Part shown: positions 1-8,424 of the stretch, in pieces | Position numbering within the stretch: the stretch's first letter is position 1 | How the letters are laid out: each line of letters begins with the position of its first letter | Source of the DNA: Isoetes taiwanensis | Taxonomy: Eukaryota > Streptophyta > Lycopodiopsida > Isoetales > Isoetaceae | Assembly (NCBI GenBank): GCA_021234155.1 | Contig: JAJEKV010000030.1 | Coordinates: forward strand, 1,498,901 to 1,562,900 | Length of the DNA: 64,000 bases | Reading direction: 5' to 3' | Notes under the pieces: generated by a model | Databases searched by the model: none | Told to the model about the DNA's origin: nothing | What the model saw: the letters and a program-made list of their open reading frames with translations, nothing else | Position numbers and translations under genes: made by a program

Positions 1-748
1 TCGATTGGCCAGCATGGGGATGCTAACTTGGGGCATCAACATTGAACCCTTGTCCCATTTGGCCCCAGAATCGAACCAGGAGGAGCAGCCTGAGCGCCCA
101 AGTGTTGCTGAACACCCAAGTTGCTGAAGTTGTTGCTGAACACCCAAGTTATTGAAAGATGGAAGTGCCCCATGATAACGGATCTAGCAGAAACTCGGGT
201 TAGTGGGTGAGAAACTCTGGAGCAGGCTCGAAGGGTGATACCTTGAGTCTGCGTCTCCGGAAGGCTATAGTGATGCCATAACATGATTCGACTCATCTGC
301 AAAGTGTGCACAGGAGGGGCGGATGGAGTGGACAACCCTAGCTGATGTTCTATGCCAGCCAACGCCATGCCAAGATTCGGTCTGCTGATCTCTTGAGACC
401 TAGCCATCAGTCGACCCTCACTGGAGTCTGAGCCGGTGTAGAACCATGGGTTTGGGGTGTTTTCTCTAGTATTAAATGTATCTTCTCTGTTATTATCAGT
501 TGGATGGATGTGCCACCCTTCGTGGTGGTGTTTATGATATGATTATGCTGTATGCTGACCTTGTATTCACGCTTAAGCGACATAGGAGCCCCATCGAAGG
601 CGTGGGCCGAATGACCCCTCTGTATCCTTCACCCGAGCATGGCCCGAGTTAGACGGAGGGCCCTACTCATGGCGAGATGGTTGCCATGGGAGGGGAAAGT
701 CCCCGTATGTATACGCCCATGTGTCTTATATGTTCTGGGAGCGTCACA
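1..748 (+). repeat. 5' LTR (left end outside window)
   Basis: Position 1 aligns with 5055 in the 3' LTR, so about 218 bases lie off the left edge. Bases 1-207 match 5055-5261 with only about three mismatches by eye. Bases 210-333 match 5887-6018, and 558-748 match 6023-6227. The LTR ends with CGTCACA at 742-748. It lacks a segment of about 620 bases that the 3' LTR has (5262-5885), but keeps about 225 bases (334-558) that the 3' LTR lacks. The sequence after 748 starts with GTGGTCTTGG; it does not match the usual initiator tRNA-Met primer site. Confidence 0.85.
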
Positions 749-1127
749 GTGGTCTTGGAACGAAGAACTATATAGTTTCATTTTCGAGAATATTCCACCT
801 AGTTTCACCCAGGACCGCATGGACCTCGTGCAAGCTAACATGCGAGCTCACCCGGCCCGGTACCATACCGAGATTGCAAGGCGAATACAAGTGCGCCAGG
901 ATAAAGAGGCCTGGGATGCTGAGAGAGAGAGTCTCCGTAAAGCAGAGGAGGATGCCCAAAACCAGCAGGGCGTGGATCAAACTGTTGTCCAGCAAGAAGA
1001 TCAACATGTGGCACACGAGGAGGTAGCACAGAATGATGTTCCGGAGAAGGAGCAGCGCTGGGGTAACCGAAAAAGGAAGCTGACGAAGCCAACGAGGGGC
1101 GGCGTCAACTACAAGACCCGGCTGTAG
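639..1127 (+). CDS. N-terminal extension in frame with the H3 fold (unrecognised)
   Basis: This open frame begins in the LTR; the first ATG after the LTR end is at 819. From there it encodes a charged, Gln/Glu/Arg-rich, probably helical stretch, then a basic patch (RKRKLTKPTR), and stops at a TAG at 1125-1127. The next codon continues in the same frame through a histone H3 domain, so both parts look like one former protein of roughly 240 residues broken by one stop. I do not recognise the extension. It could be a captured host segment, a remodelled histone tail or a remnant of an element protein. The basic patch just before the H3 tail could serve as a nuclear localisation signal (inference). 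Confidence 0.55.
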   Translation: MARVRRRALLMARWLPWEGKVPVCIRPCVLYVLGASQWSWNEELYSFIFENIPPSFTQDRMDLVQANMRAHPARYHTEIARRIQVRQDKEAWDAERESLRKAEEDAQNQQGVDQTVVQQEDQHVAHEEVAQNDVPEKEQRWGNRKRKLTKPTRGGVNYKTRL

Positions 1128-1550
1128 AAGGACGCCCAAATCGGAAAGAACACGCCGGCTCAGCGTCGGAAGCAGATCGTGCAACGGGCGAAACATCCCT
1201 CGACCGGCGGGAAGTCCGTGCCCTTGCTCAGGGCAACTGTCAAGCCAAGGAAGCCCCATCAGTTCCGACCGGGCACAGTAGCTCTTCGCGAGATACGTAA
1301 GTATCAGAAGACTATTGAGCCATTGATACGCCAGCTACCTTTTCAGCGGCTTGTCCGTGAAATCGCCCAAGAATTCAAAACCGACCTGAGGTTTCAGGCC
1401 TTTGCCATACTCGCACTCCAGGAAGCTGCCGAGGCCTACCTCATAGAGATCTTGAGCGATGCCAACCTCTGCGCCATCCATGCAAAGAGGGTTACCATAA
1501 TGCCCAAGGATATCCAGCTCGCAAGGAGGATCCGAGGGGAGTTTCGGTGA
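1128..1550 (+). CDS. Histone H3-like domain inside an LTR element
   Basis: The translation has the H3 core in order: a tail piece with STGGK, then [20 protein letters not shown], a complete alpha-N/alpha-1 region ([20 protein letters not shown]), alpha-2 ([10 protein letters not shown]) and alpha-3 ([20 protein letters not shown]), ending RRIRGEFR at a TGA. Loop 1 has the canonical H3 length, not the longer loop of plant CENH3, and the CAIHA context is kept. The N-terminal tail is diverged and about nine residues shorter between STGGK and KPHQF. No ATG lies between the upstream TAG and the core; the first near-cognate start is GTG at 1179, so expression would need readthrough, a non-ATG start or splicing. 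The core is better preserved than the other ORFs of this element. An AATAAA lies about 75 bases downstream. Family assignment is firm; function is inference. Confidence 0.9.
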   Translation, partial: KDAQIGKNTPAQRRKQIVQRAKHPSTGGKSVPLLRATVKPRKPHQFRPGTVALREIRKYQKTIEPLIRQLPFQRLVREIAQEFKTDLRFQAFAILALQEAAEAYLIEILSDANLCAIHAKRVTIMPKDIQLARRIRGEFR

Positions 1551-1625
1551 CTATGGGACTCTCTTTGCTTTGTTGTAACATTTTGGGGATCTATCTATGT
1601 AAAATATTCTTTTTGTGAAGCTGTA

Positions 1626-1631
1626 AATAAA
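1626..1631 (+). terminator. Poly(A) signal after the H3 ORF
   Basis: A canonical AATAAA sits 76 bases after the H3 stop in an A-rich stretch, followed by T-rich DNA. It would allow a short H3 transcript to end before the next unit. Confidence 0.4.
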
Positions 1632-1726
1632 AAAAGTGTCTCTTTCCGCCACTTGGTGTGTATTTAAATATAAATTATTAACTAAATAATAATTTTTAAT
1701 AATAACCTCGGAAAACGTGCCGAAAA

Positions 1727-1813
1727 GTATAAAGCCACTTTTTGGCCCATTAGGGTTTCATTTTCGTTTTTGCTTTTAGCATTTTTCTCCTCCTCCCTTG
1801 CGCCTTCTTCCTC
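1727..1813 (+). promoter_or_regulatory. Internal core promoter and leader
   Basis: A TATAAA (1729-1734) lies about 80 bases before the ATG at 1814. Between them are TTAGGGTTTC and a strongly pyrimidine-rich leader, a layout common in plant genes. It follows the poly(A) signal of the H3 unit, so the element seems to hold separate transcription units and not one LTR-driven polyprotein. Confidence 0.45.
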
Positions 1814-3107
1814 ATGGCTCACCCAACGCTACAGCAGTGGTACCTGGATGGCGAACACTGGGACCCCCCGGTTCCCTTTGATCTTCTTCATCCTCATCTG
1901 CTCCAGCAAGTGGACCTCGTCCAGAACATCAGGCGCACCCCGACTACGCTGCTTTCCTTCAGTTCTACTGTGAGGAGATCGTGCCTGCATGTGTCTTCAA
2001 TGAAGACGACTCACAGCTCTACCTCGACTTCCACACCTTGCTCGAGATGTTAGGAGGCGATTAACATGCCCGGAATGTCATTAAGGGCATAAGGAGGAGA
2101 GGGACCGACCTCCTTATCGTTACCATAGATCGGGAAGTCTGTTTTGAGGCTCGATTCGCGCTGGCCATCATCATGGACCAGTACATTAAGGATGAGCCGA
2201 TAGCGGCCGAGCAGTCTTCTACACCAGTACCCCCTGACCCAGAAGACGATGAAGTCGTCGACGAGCAGGACTTTGTAAGGTGGAAGGAACTAGCCACCGA
2301 AGCACCGGCCGGTCGAGATAAAAGCCCTCGAGCTCGAAGGGCTAAACCTCCTCCCTACTCTACGACCTTGCCGAGTACTGCCAGGATGACTTCCTCGACT
2401 TTACAACACCCATTGTGCATCCGCCACAAGTCGAGAACTTGTTAGTATATCGGCCAGAAGAGCTAGAGCCCGTTGAGACCCTCTTGTCTCTTCGGCAGTT
2501 CCTATTGACTGATGCACCCCAGCCTCCTGAGGAGCAGCTTGCGGCTCACCTGCGCCCTCCTCCTGCAGTTCAGCCTTTACAGATCACTATGGGAGGGGAG
2601 GATCAAGAGGAGGAAGACCTTTGGGACACCAAGATAAGCCTTAGGGATGACAAAGAAGAAGCAGAGCAGGAGAAGATCCCTGTTAATTTGGAAAAGAAAG
2701 CAGAGACCTCCAGGGATCCCCAAATTCGGGCAATGGGCAACCATTTGACCCGATTCTTCCTTTCAGCCTTCTGGCAAGGTGAGGTCTTGTTCTTCTCCAA
2801 GAACTTGGGGCCATCTTCTGAAGCTTCTTGGTGGGCGCTCCGTGCGTTATCCACCTTGGCGGGCCATAAGAAGATTGATTATCATGCCACCACTATCACT
2901 CTGGTCCGACGGGATCTGGCTATAGTGGCATTGGGGGACGTGGCAGGCTGCGCTAGTATGTGACTCCTTGTGGCGGCACCCTTGGCCACTTGCTTGCCAC
3001 CGGAGGCAACAGCTCGAGCCGCCCTCTCTGCTAGCCCCAGCACCACCTTGATGCGCTACCGACCACCTCCTCAGCCTATGGACGAAGAGGAGGAACCTAG
3101 TTCTTAG
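1814..3107 (+). pseudogene. Acidic, proline-rich protein gene, broken (unrecognised)
   Basis: One protein can be followed through three frames: 1814 to about 1935, then the +2 frame from about 1936 to about 2330 with one TAA near 2066, then the frame that runs from about 2380 to 3107 with one in-frame TGA at 2961-2963. The start (MAHPTLQQWYLDGEHW) follows a TATA box and leader. The middle is rich in Asp/Glu and Pro; the C-terminal third has a Trp/Phe-rich block around NHLTRFFLSAFWQGEV and ends PMDEEEEPSS. I recognise no domain. Two frameshifts and two stops make it non-functional as read, while the flanking LTRs are young; this suggests the element has been copied in an already broken state. 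It could be an element-specific accessory ORF or a captured host gene. Confidence 0.45.
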
Positions 3108-3276
3108 ATATCTTTTTATCATTATAAATCTTTATATTCCGTATGGATGTAATCTTTGATTGGCATTTTTCTTAAGCCATCATATAATATATGTGCTATT
3201 TTCTTATGCTTTATAATTATTGTATCGTTGGCTCCGATTAAATTGTGTCCCTATGATACTTGTTTGTCTCTTTTAG

Positions 3277-3785
3277 AGTATAAGAAATTGTTCAATACTG
3301 TATATTCATTCTTGCCGTCTTACAGACGATGAGCTCGAAGAAATCGAGGACAGATTAATCAACGAATTACGGAGGGACGATCAGGGACCTCTCGACCAAG
3401 ACTACGGTCAACGGTATGCGGAGTATCCGGATCGGAATGATGATTGCGAAGCAGGGGGCCCATAGAAGAAGGAGAGCCCTATGATTCAACTAAGGGCTTG
3501 GAGATTGTCAATATCCTCCGGGAGCGTGCTTTCGAGCATCTACAACAAACTCTTCATCGTACCTGGGATTACTGGGATATGACGAAGCACGAGGCTTACG
3601 CCGACGCAAATGATCACTTATGGCAGATCTTTTATGCGTTAAGGGACCTCTTCAATCTCCTTATCATTAGTCCCACGTTAGACTACCAGTACGTTATCAT
3701 CCAGGCATGGGCTCGCTACAAGGTAGTCAGGGCAATACAGGAGAGCGTCCGTTACTCTATCATATACCCTTTCGCGCAGCCCTAG
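3277..3785 (+). pseudogene. Unrecognised helical protein, frameshifted
   Basis: From about 3325 a frame encodes an acidic stretch (DDELEEIEDRLINELRRDDQ) and runs to a TAG near 3463. A second frame overlapping it from about 3444 continues with an aromatic, helical segment (HRTWDYWDMTKHEAYADAND, then WQIFYALRDLF) to a stop at 3783-3785. The two look like one protein with a frameshift near 3450-3465. A possible 3' splice site (pyrimidines then TTACAG) precedes the acidic stretch at 3324, so it may be a later exon of the preceding unit. AATAAA follows at 3904. No domain is recognised. Confidence 0.4.
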
Positions 3786-3903
3786 GCCTGATCTCCTCAG
3801 TTTCTCTTTGTGGCTAAGTATGTGTTGATAAAGAACTGTCCAATGTGTAATCACTGTTTTTGTATTGTACACCATCTTCAATGTAACTTCACTGTAACTT
3901 TAT

Positions 3904-3909
3904 AATAAA
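3904..3909 (+). terminator. Poly(A) signal
   Basis: A canonical AATAAA lies about 120 bases after the stop of the preceding ORF and is followed by T-rich DNA, a second internal 3' end signal in this element. Confidence 0.35.
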
Positions 3910-4019
3910 GTTCTTTTCCTTAATTCTCTTGTACTGTCTTTATTATTGTTTCCTAATACTACTTAAAATGATCTTCTTTGTGACACTGGGTATCACAATA
4001 GTTCTGCTGATACCTTCTT

Positions 4020-4538
4020 ATGGTCAATATAGATGGTGCACGTAACGCCTCATGGCAGACACCTTCGAATGCTAGCAGATTAACACCTGAGCAGGAACTC
4101 ATGTTGATGAAGCGACAGTCAGTAGAGCTGCAGGCTTATGTGTTAAATGCCAACCCACCACAGCATATGCAGGAGGACGGACCGGAGTTACCTCCGTTAC
4201 CCCCAAGTCCACCACCACTGCAGCCACTTGCACCGGAACCAGGCCCTGTACCCGCACCAAGGAGGCACCGTTCCAAACGTCGTCGAAGCTCGTCGACGGA
4301 TAGTGCCACATCCTCACGGTCAGCCACTTCTGTGTCTTCAGAGTCATCCATATCGTCTGGTGACCATGCAAAGGCCCGGGACAAGGAGTACCGTAAGACG
4401 GTTGATACGGCCATTACCAGTATATGGAAAAACAGGAAATTGGCTCAGTTTGATGGAAAATCCAGAGGCGGCCTGAACGCAGAGTCTTGGTTGGACGAGA
4501 TGAAGGAGTTTGGGAAATCCTATGGGATGATGGAGTAG
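4020..4538 (+). CDS. Truncated gag-like protein
   Basis: An intact ATG-started ORF of 172 codons. Residues about 45-85 are a proline-rich linker, residues about 80-115 a basic then Ser-rich stretch, and the end carries an FDGKSRGG...ESWLDEMKEF block that resembles the start of the capsid domain in Ty3/gypsy Gag (FDG followed by a W-L-E/D helix). The rest of the capsid and the zinc knuckle are missing; the ORF ends in a TAG soon after this block. Only the fold start is recognisable, so the gag call is moderate. It is the last ORF before the polypurine tract, and pol is absent. Confidence 0.5.
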   Translation: MVNIDGARNASWQTPSNASRLTPEQELMLMKRQSVELQAYVLNANPPQHMQEDGPELPPLPPSPPPLQPLAPEPGPVPAPRRHRSKRRRSSSTDSATSSRSATSVSSESSISSGDHAKARDKEYRKTVDTAITSIWKNRKLAQFDGKSRGGLNAESWLDEMKEFGKSYGMME

Positions 4539-4822
4539 AGGGTTGCTGATGGCCCGACTTCTTCAGTTTTATCTTATCTACATGTGTTACCTTTTTGTCA
4601 CTGTGATGTTTGATATTGGACTTCGGTCCTTAAACTTTTTATGATAAGTATCTGAAATGCACCTTGGTGCTTAAACTCTTATATGTTTTAAACTTCAATG
4701 TTATTACCTTCGGAAATAAGGAATTACCTTCCTTTCTTATTATGTTTACTTTCTTCTATTTCAGTTCTTTGATTAACCGTCACTGGTTTAACTAATACTA
4801 ATGCTGAGGACAGCATTATTTC

Positions 4823-4836
4823 TAAGGAGGGGAGAA
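4823..4836 (+). other. Polypurine tract
   Basis: The run AAGGAGGGGAGAA abuts the first base of the 3' LTR (TGTGACG at 4837). This is the expected plus-strand primer site of an LTR retrotransposon. Confidence 0.8.
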
Positions 4837-6227
4837 TGTGACGTTCCAAGTATTTATACGGTATACGTATAAATATACTGACACGTTACGCAGTAAGGAT
4901 ACGCCACCATGGGGTACTTTAACCTAGGGGGTTGACCTAAAAGGGATTAATTTAGCTATGCTAAATTAATTATTAAAAGATAATTAAGGAAATAATACCT
5001 AAATTGGTTTAATTAGGATAATGGATTAATTAGGAAGGCACCATTTGGCCAAACTTGATTGGCCAGCATGGGGATGCTAACTTGGGGCATCAACATTGAA
5101 CCCTTGTCCCATTTGGCCCCAGAATCGAACCAGGAGGAGCAGCCTGAGTGCCCAAGTGTTGCTGAACACCCAAGTTGCTGAAGTTGTTGCTGAACACCCA
5201 AGTTACTGAAAGATGGAAGTGCCCCATGATAACGGATCTAGCAGAAACTCGGGTTAGTGGGTAGTCTAGTTTGAGCTTCTAGGATAGCTCCTCAGTTAGT
5301 CTTCTCTGGTTATCTCTGTTAAGATTAACCCTTCTTTGATACTTAGGATTATATTTCAATTATGGATTATGCTTTGTTATGGATGGATAGATGAATCTAT
5401 GAAAGTATCTCTGTTAGATTCCGTAAAGCGGGGATTAAGGGGAGGGGGGGAGGGGAGGTAGAGACCTCTGAGCCCATGTATTGTAGTATGCTCCTAGATA
5501 GAGCCTTGTATTATTTCCATTAGATGCGGCCTGTGCACAAGAGACCACCGAGTCGTGGATGTTATGGAATTACTTAGCACCAGAGAAGGGACGCAGTGGT
5601 GAAGTGGGGGTGGGGTCTTGCATGAACATAAAAGGCTCCTGAGACTCCTACAGTGGGCTAGGCCTGATAGCCGGTCACGTAGAGGGCCGGGTATGGGTCT
5701 GACACTCCCTGGGTGTAGAGGTGTGACCCGTATGGGGCATCTTGCACTTTGAAGATAAAGTTAGGGGAGTAGGTCGGGTACGGATGCGGGGGTCACTGAT
5801 GCGGCACGTATTCTCTAGCTCACCCATGGAACCGCTGTGATCCTGGAAGGGGACACTTCCCTGATCTGCCTCATCAGACCAGGTCTTCATGAAACCTGGA
5901 GCAGGCTCGAAGGGTGATACCTTGAGTCTGCATCTCCGGAAGGCTATAGTGATGCCATAACATGATTCGACTCATCTGCAAAGTGTGCACAGGAGGGGCG
6001 GATGGAATGGACAACCCTAGCTTGACCTTGTATTCACGCTTCTGCGACATAGGAGCCCCATCGAAGGCGTGGGCCGAATGACCCCTCTGTGTCCTTCACC
6101 CGAGCATCTTTCCATAGATGGCCCGAGTTAGACGGAGGGCCCTGCTCATGGCGAGATGGTTGCCATGGGAAGGGAAAGTCCCCGTATGTATACGCCCGTC
6201 TGTCGTATATGTTCTGAGAGCGTCACA
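4837..6227 (+). repeat. 3' LTR
   Basis: 1391 bases with TGTGACG at the start and CGTCACA at 6221-6227. The first 220 bases (TATA-like ATAAATATA and AT-rich blocks) have their counterpart off the window for the 5' LTR. It contains a roughly 620-base segment (5262-5885) missing from the 5' LTR and lacks the 334-558 segment of that LTR. Both segments have counterparts in the solo LTR at 17.8-19.3 kb, so each LTR lost a different piece. The first five flanking bases are GATCA. Confidence 0.85.
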
Positions 6228-6239
6228 GATCACTGCTTA

Positions 6240-6916
6240 ATGCAGTGAGATCTATGCTCAAACATGTTGGCCTGCCAAATTTCTCAATGGGAGGAAGCTC
6301 TCAAATCTGCAGCAAACATGCAGAATAAACTACCCACAAGGAGTACAAATGGAGAAGCACCGGATAAATTATGGTATGGGACTGATCCTTCTTTAAAGAC
6401 TATAGAGTGTATGTATGTGCAGCATATGCTCATATACCAGAAGAAGTTAGGAAGAAATTAGAAGATAGGGCCTGCTTGTGCTATCTCATAGGTTATGATG
6501 AACATTCAAAAGGTTACCAATTACATGAGCCTACAAAGAAGAGAATTATATTAAGTAGAGATGTAACTTTTGATGAGAGTACTCTAGATAAGCATAGAGA
6601 AAAGGAAAAACAGAAGGAAATTGAAAAAACAAACAAAGAAACTAAACTTGCAGATTTGGATAATGATCATGCAAGGTCATTAATTTTTGATAGTGAAGAC
6701 ATTAATGGAGACAATTTTGAATATATGACAGACATTCAGCAGGCTGAAAATGAAAGGAATGGGATGGATGAGAAAATTCAGTCTACTATGAATCATGAGA
6801 GCAATATGCTGAAAAATAGGAAAAGGAAAACAGAAGCAGAAAAACTCAAGGATGACTTGAAAATTGATACAAACAAATATGGGCACAGTGATGAAGGAAC
6901 AGCAAAGCTATGCTAA
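6240..6916 (+). pseudogene. Copia integrase C-terminal part and linker
   Basis: The first part (frame of 6264) encodes the stretch leading to LPTRSTNGEAPDKLWYGTDPS, typical of the copia integrase end. A frameshift near 6410 leads to the frame of 6407-6916 with the block VRKKLEDRACLCYLIGYDEH and GYQLHEPTKKRIILSRDVTF, the conserved copia segment after integrase. The rest is a charged Lys/Glu-rich linker ending in a stop. The same protein region occurs in the minus-strand fragment at 62.6-63.3 kb but is clearly diverged from it. Confidence 0.75.
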
Positions 6917-6924
6917 AGGAGAAA

Positions 6925-7808
6925 TTTAAAATGACTGACCTAGGTAAGCTAAAGAAGTTTTTGGGAATCGAAGTACATAGGGGCAGAAAAAATAGGAAGC
7001 TTATTCTCACACAAACATCAAACATTCAAAGCATATAGAGAGATTTGGAATGAATGATTGTAAGACAGTTGACACTCCTTTAGTACCTAGTCATGCAATA
7101 TCAGAGGACATGTGTCCTAAAACTGCTACAGAATTAAGAGAAATGGAAGAGACACCATACAGGGAATTATTAGGCTGCCTACTATATGTTAGCAATTGTA
7201 CATGTCCTGATAAGGGAAATGGAAGAGACACCATACAGGCAGGAAGCAACACTGGATAGCAGCAAAAAGGATTTTGAGATTTATTAAGGGAACTCAAGAG
7301 CAAGGTCTGTGCTATTCAAATGATGATCTAATCCTCAAGGGATACTGTGATGCAGACTGGGGCTCAGACTTGGACAACTGGAAATCCACATCAGGGTTCT
7401 CATTAATGCTTGGAGGAGCAGCTATAATATGGAAATAAAAAAAAACAAGCAAGCACTGCCATGTCCTCAGCCGAGGCTGAATATGTAGCCATCACACTTG
7501 CTGCTAAGGAGATTGTTTGGGCTAGACGATTACTCAATGAGTTAGGCATAATTCAAGTAAGTGCTACTGTTTTATTATGTGATAGTCAAAGTTGCATTGC
7601 TATTACAAAAAATCCTGTATTGTATCAAAGGACCAAACACATTGAACATATGCACTTTATTAGGGAAATGGTTGCAAAGAAATATGTATCAGTGGAATTT
7701 AGAAGCACTCAAGACCAAGCTGCAGACATCTTGACAAAAGCCCTGACACAAGTTAATTTCAGGAATTTCAAAGCTTTGCTTGGAATTGCAGGATATAATG
7801 TTCCCTAG
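6925..7808 (+). pseudogene. Copia reverse transcriptase end and RNase H
   Basis: Fragments in several frames: MTDLGKLKKFLGIEV (RT end) near 6932, then DTPLVPSHAI and PYRELLGCLLYVSNCT at 7070-7200, then a frame change, GYCDADWGSD near 7340, and an open segment 7461-7808 starting SSAEAEYVAITLAAKEIVWA, the RNase H hallmark of copia elements. A 23-base word around GAAATGGAAGAGACACC occurs twice (about 7140 and 7219), and the second copy replaces the expected RPD-containing segment, which suggests a local template-switch error. A stop in GGAAATAAAAAAAAC precedes the RNase H part. Non-functional. Confidence 0.8.
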
Positions 7809-7877
7809 TCAACATTCAGCCAATGTCAGCAACTCTCTGGAAGCTTATACAATTATCTGTTAATGGAGAATATTATC

Positions 7878-8420
7878 TAATGGGGGAATGTTGTATGATA
7901 GTCAGACAGTATTCACAGAATAAGTTGGTGATTCTGCAAAGCTATGGTTCAGTGCAAGGTTATTGTTTTGCAAATCATAGTAGCATTTTATTGGCTACAT
8001 ATGATCAATAGTTACATGGGGCGACTTATTGATCTAGAAATACCATTAGGTTAAAGCCTAATACTGAAGATTTTCAAATGCTTAAGAAAACTTGTTTCCT
8101 ATTAAAGCTAGCAAATAGTATCGAGGCATGTCTCGATTTGAATGCTCGGTGGAGGTAAAACCGTCGGAGCTGAGAAACTCGGTTCCCTAACCGCCGGATG
8201 CATTGAGCTATGAATCACAGACCTGCAGATCGAACTCTGAGTGAGCCAGATCTACCAGATAAGTGTTCAACAAGTATGGTCAATGAGCTACAGTAATCAG
8301 GTCAATACCAAAGCTATAGTAAATTTGAAAATGTGTCGTTCAATGGTTTAATGGTATTTGATTATCTAAGCTATTATAAGATTGAAGTATTAACTTGTTA
8401 GTGGATAATTTGCTTCATTG
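7878..8420 (+). repeat. Polypurine tract and start of copia 3' LTR
   Basis: TAATGGGGGAA (7878-7888) is followed by TGTTGTATGATAG, a typical copia LTR start, about 80 bases after the RNase H stop. The LTR end cannot be set because no second copy exists in the window; the 8420 limit is only where LINE homology begins. Confidence 0.5.
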
Positions 8421-8424
8421 AACA

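Larger units (their letters stand above)
1..6227 (+). mobile_element. Non-autonomous LTR retrotransposon carrying a histone H3 fold
   Basis: The element runs from a 5' LTR cut by the window edge to a complete 3' LTR. The LTR ends are the inverted pair TGTGACG...CGTCACA, and a polypurine tract lies just before the 3' LTR. The roughly 4.1 kb between the LTRs has no reverse transcriptase, RNase H or integrase. It holds a histone H3-like ORF, two unrecognised ORFs and a gag-like ORF, with poly(A) signals between them and at least one internal TATA box. The aligned LTR blocks differ at only about 2-3% of positions by eye, so insertion was recent. It must have been mobilised by a relative, probably Ty3/gypsy type judging from the gag-like ORF. 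It interrupts a copia element on the right, at 6228. No 5' target duplication can be checked because that end lies outside the window. Confidence 0.8.
6228..8420 (+). mobile_element. 3' half of a Ty1/copia retrotransposon
   Basis: The LTR element ends directly in copia pol: integrase C-terminal region, linker, end of the reverse transcriptase, RNase H, polypurine tract and the start of a 3' LTR. The 5' part is absent from the window or displaced by the insertion. The order is that of copia elements (integrase before RT). The reverse transcriptase core is deleted. The right end of the LTR is not resolved; LINE-like sequence starts by about 8425. Confidence 0.75.

Noticed and set aside
768-1259. 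Minus-strand ORF of 163 codons opposite the H3 region
   Set aside because: Antisense shadow of the H3 frame; no family resemblance.
1128-1550. Centromeric histone CENH3
   Set aside because: Loop 1 has the length of ordinary H3 and the core follows canonical H3; the tail difference alone is not enough.
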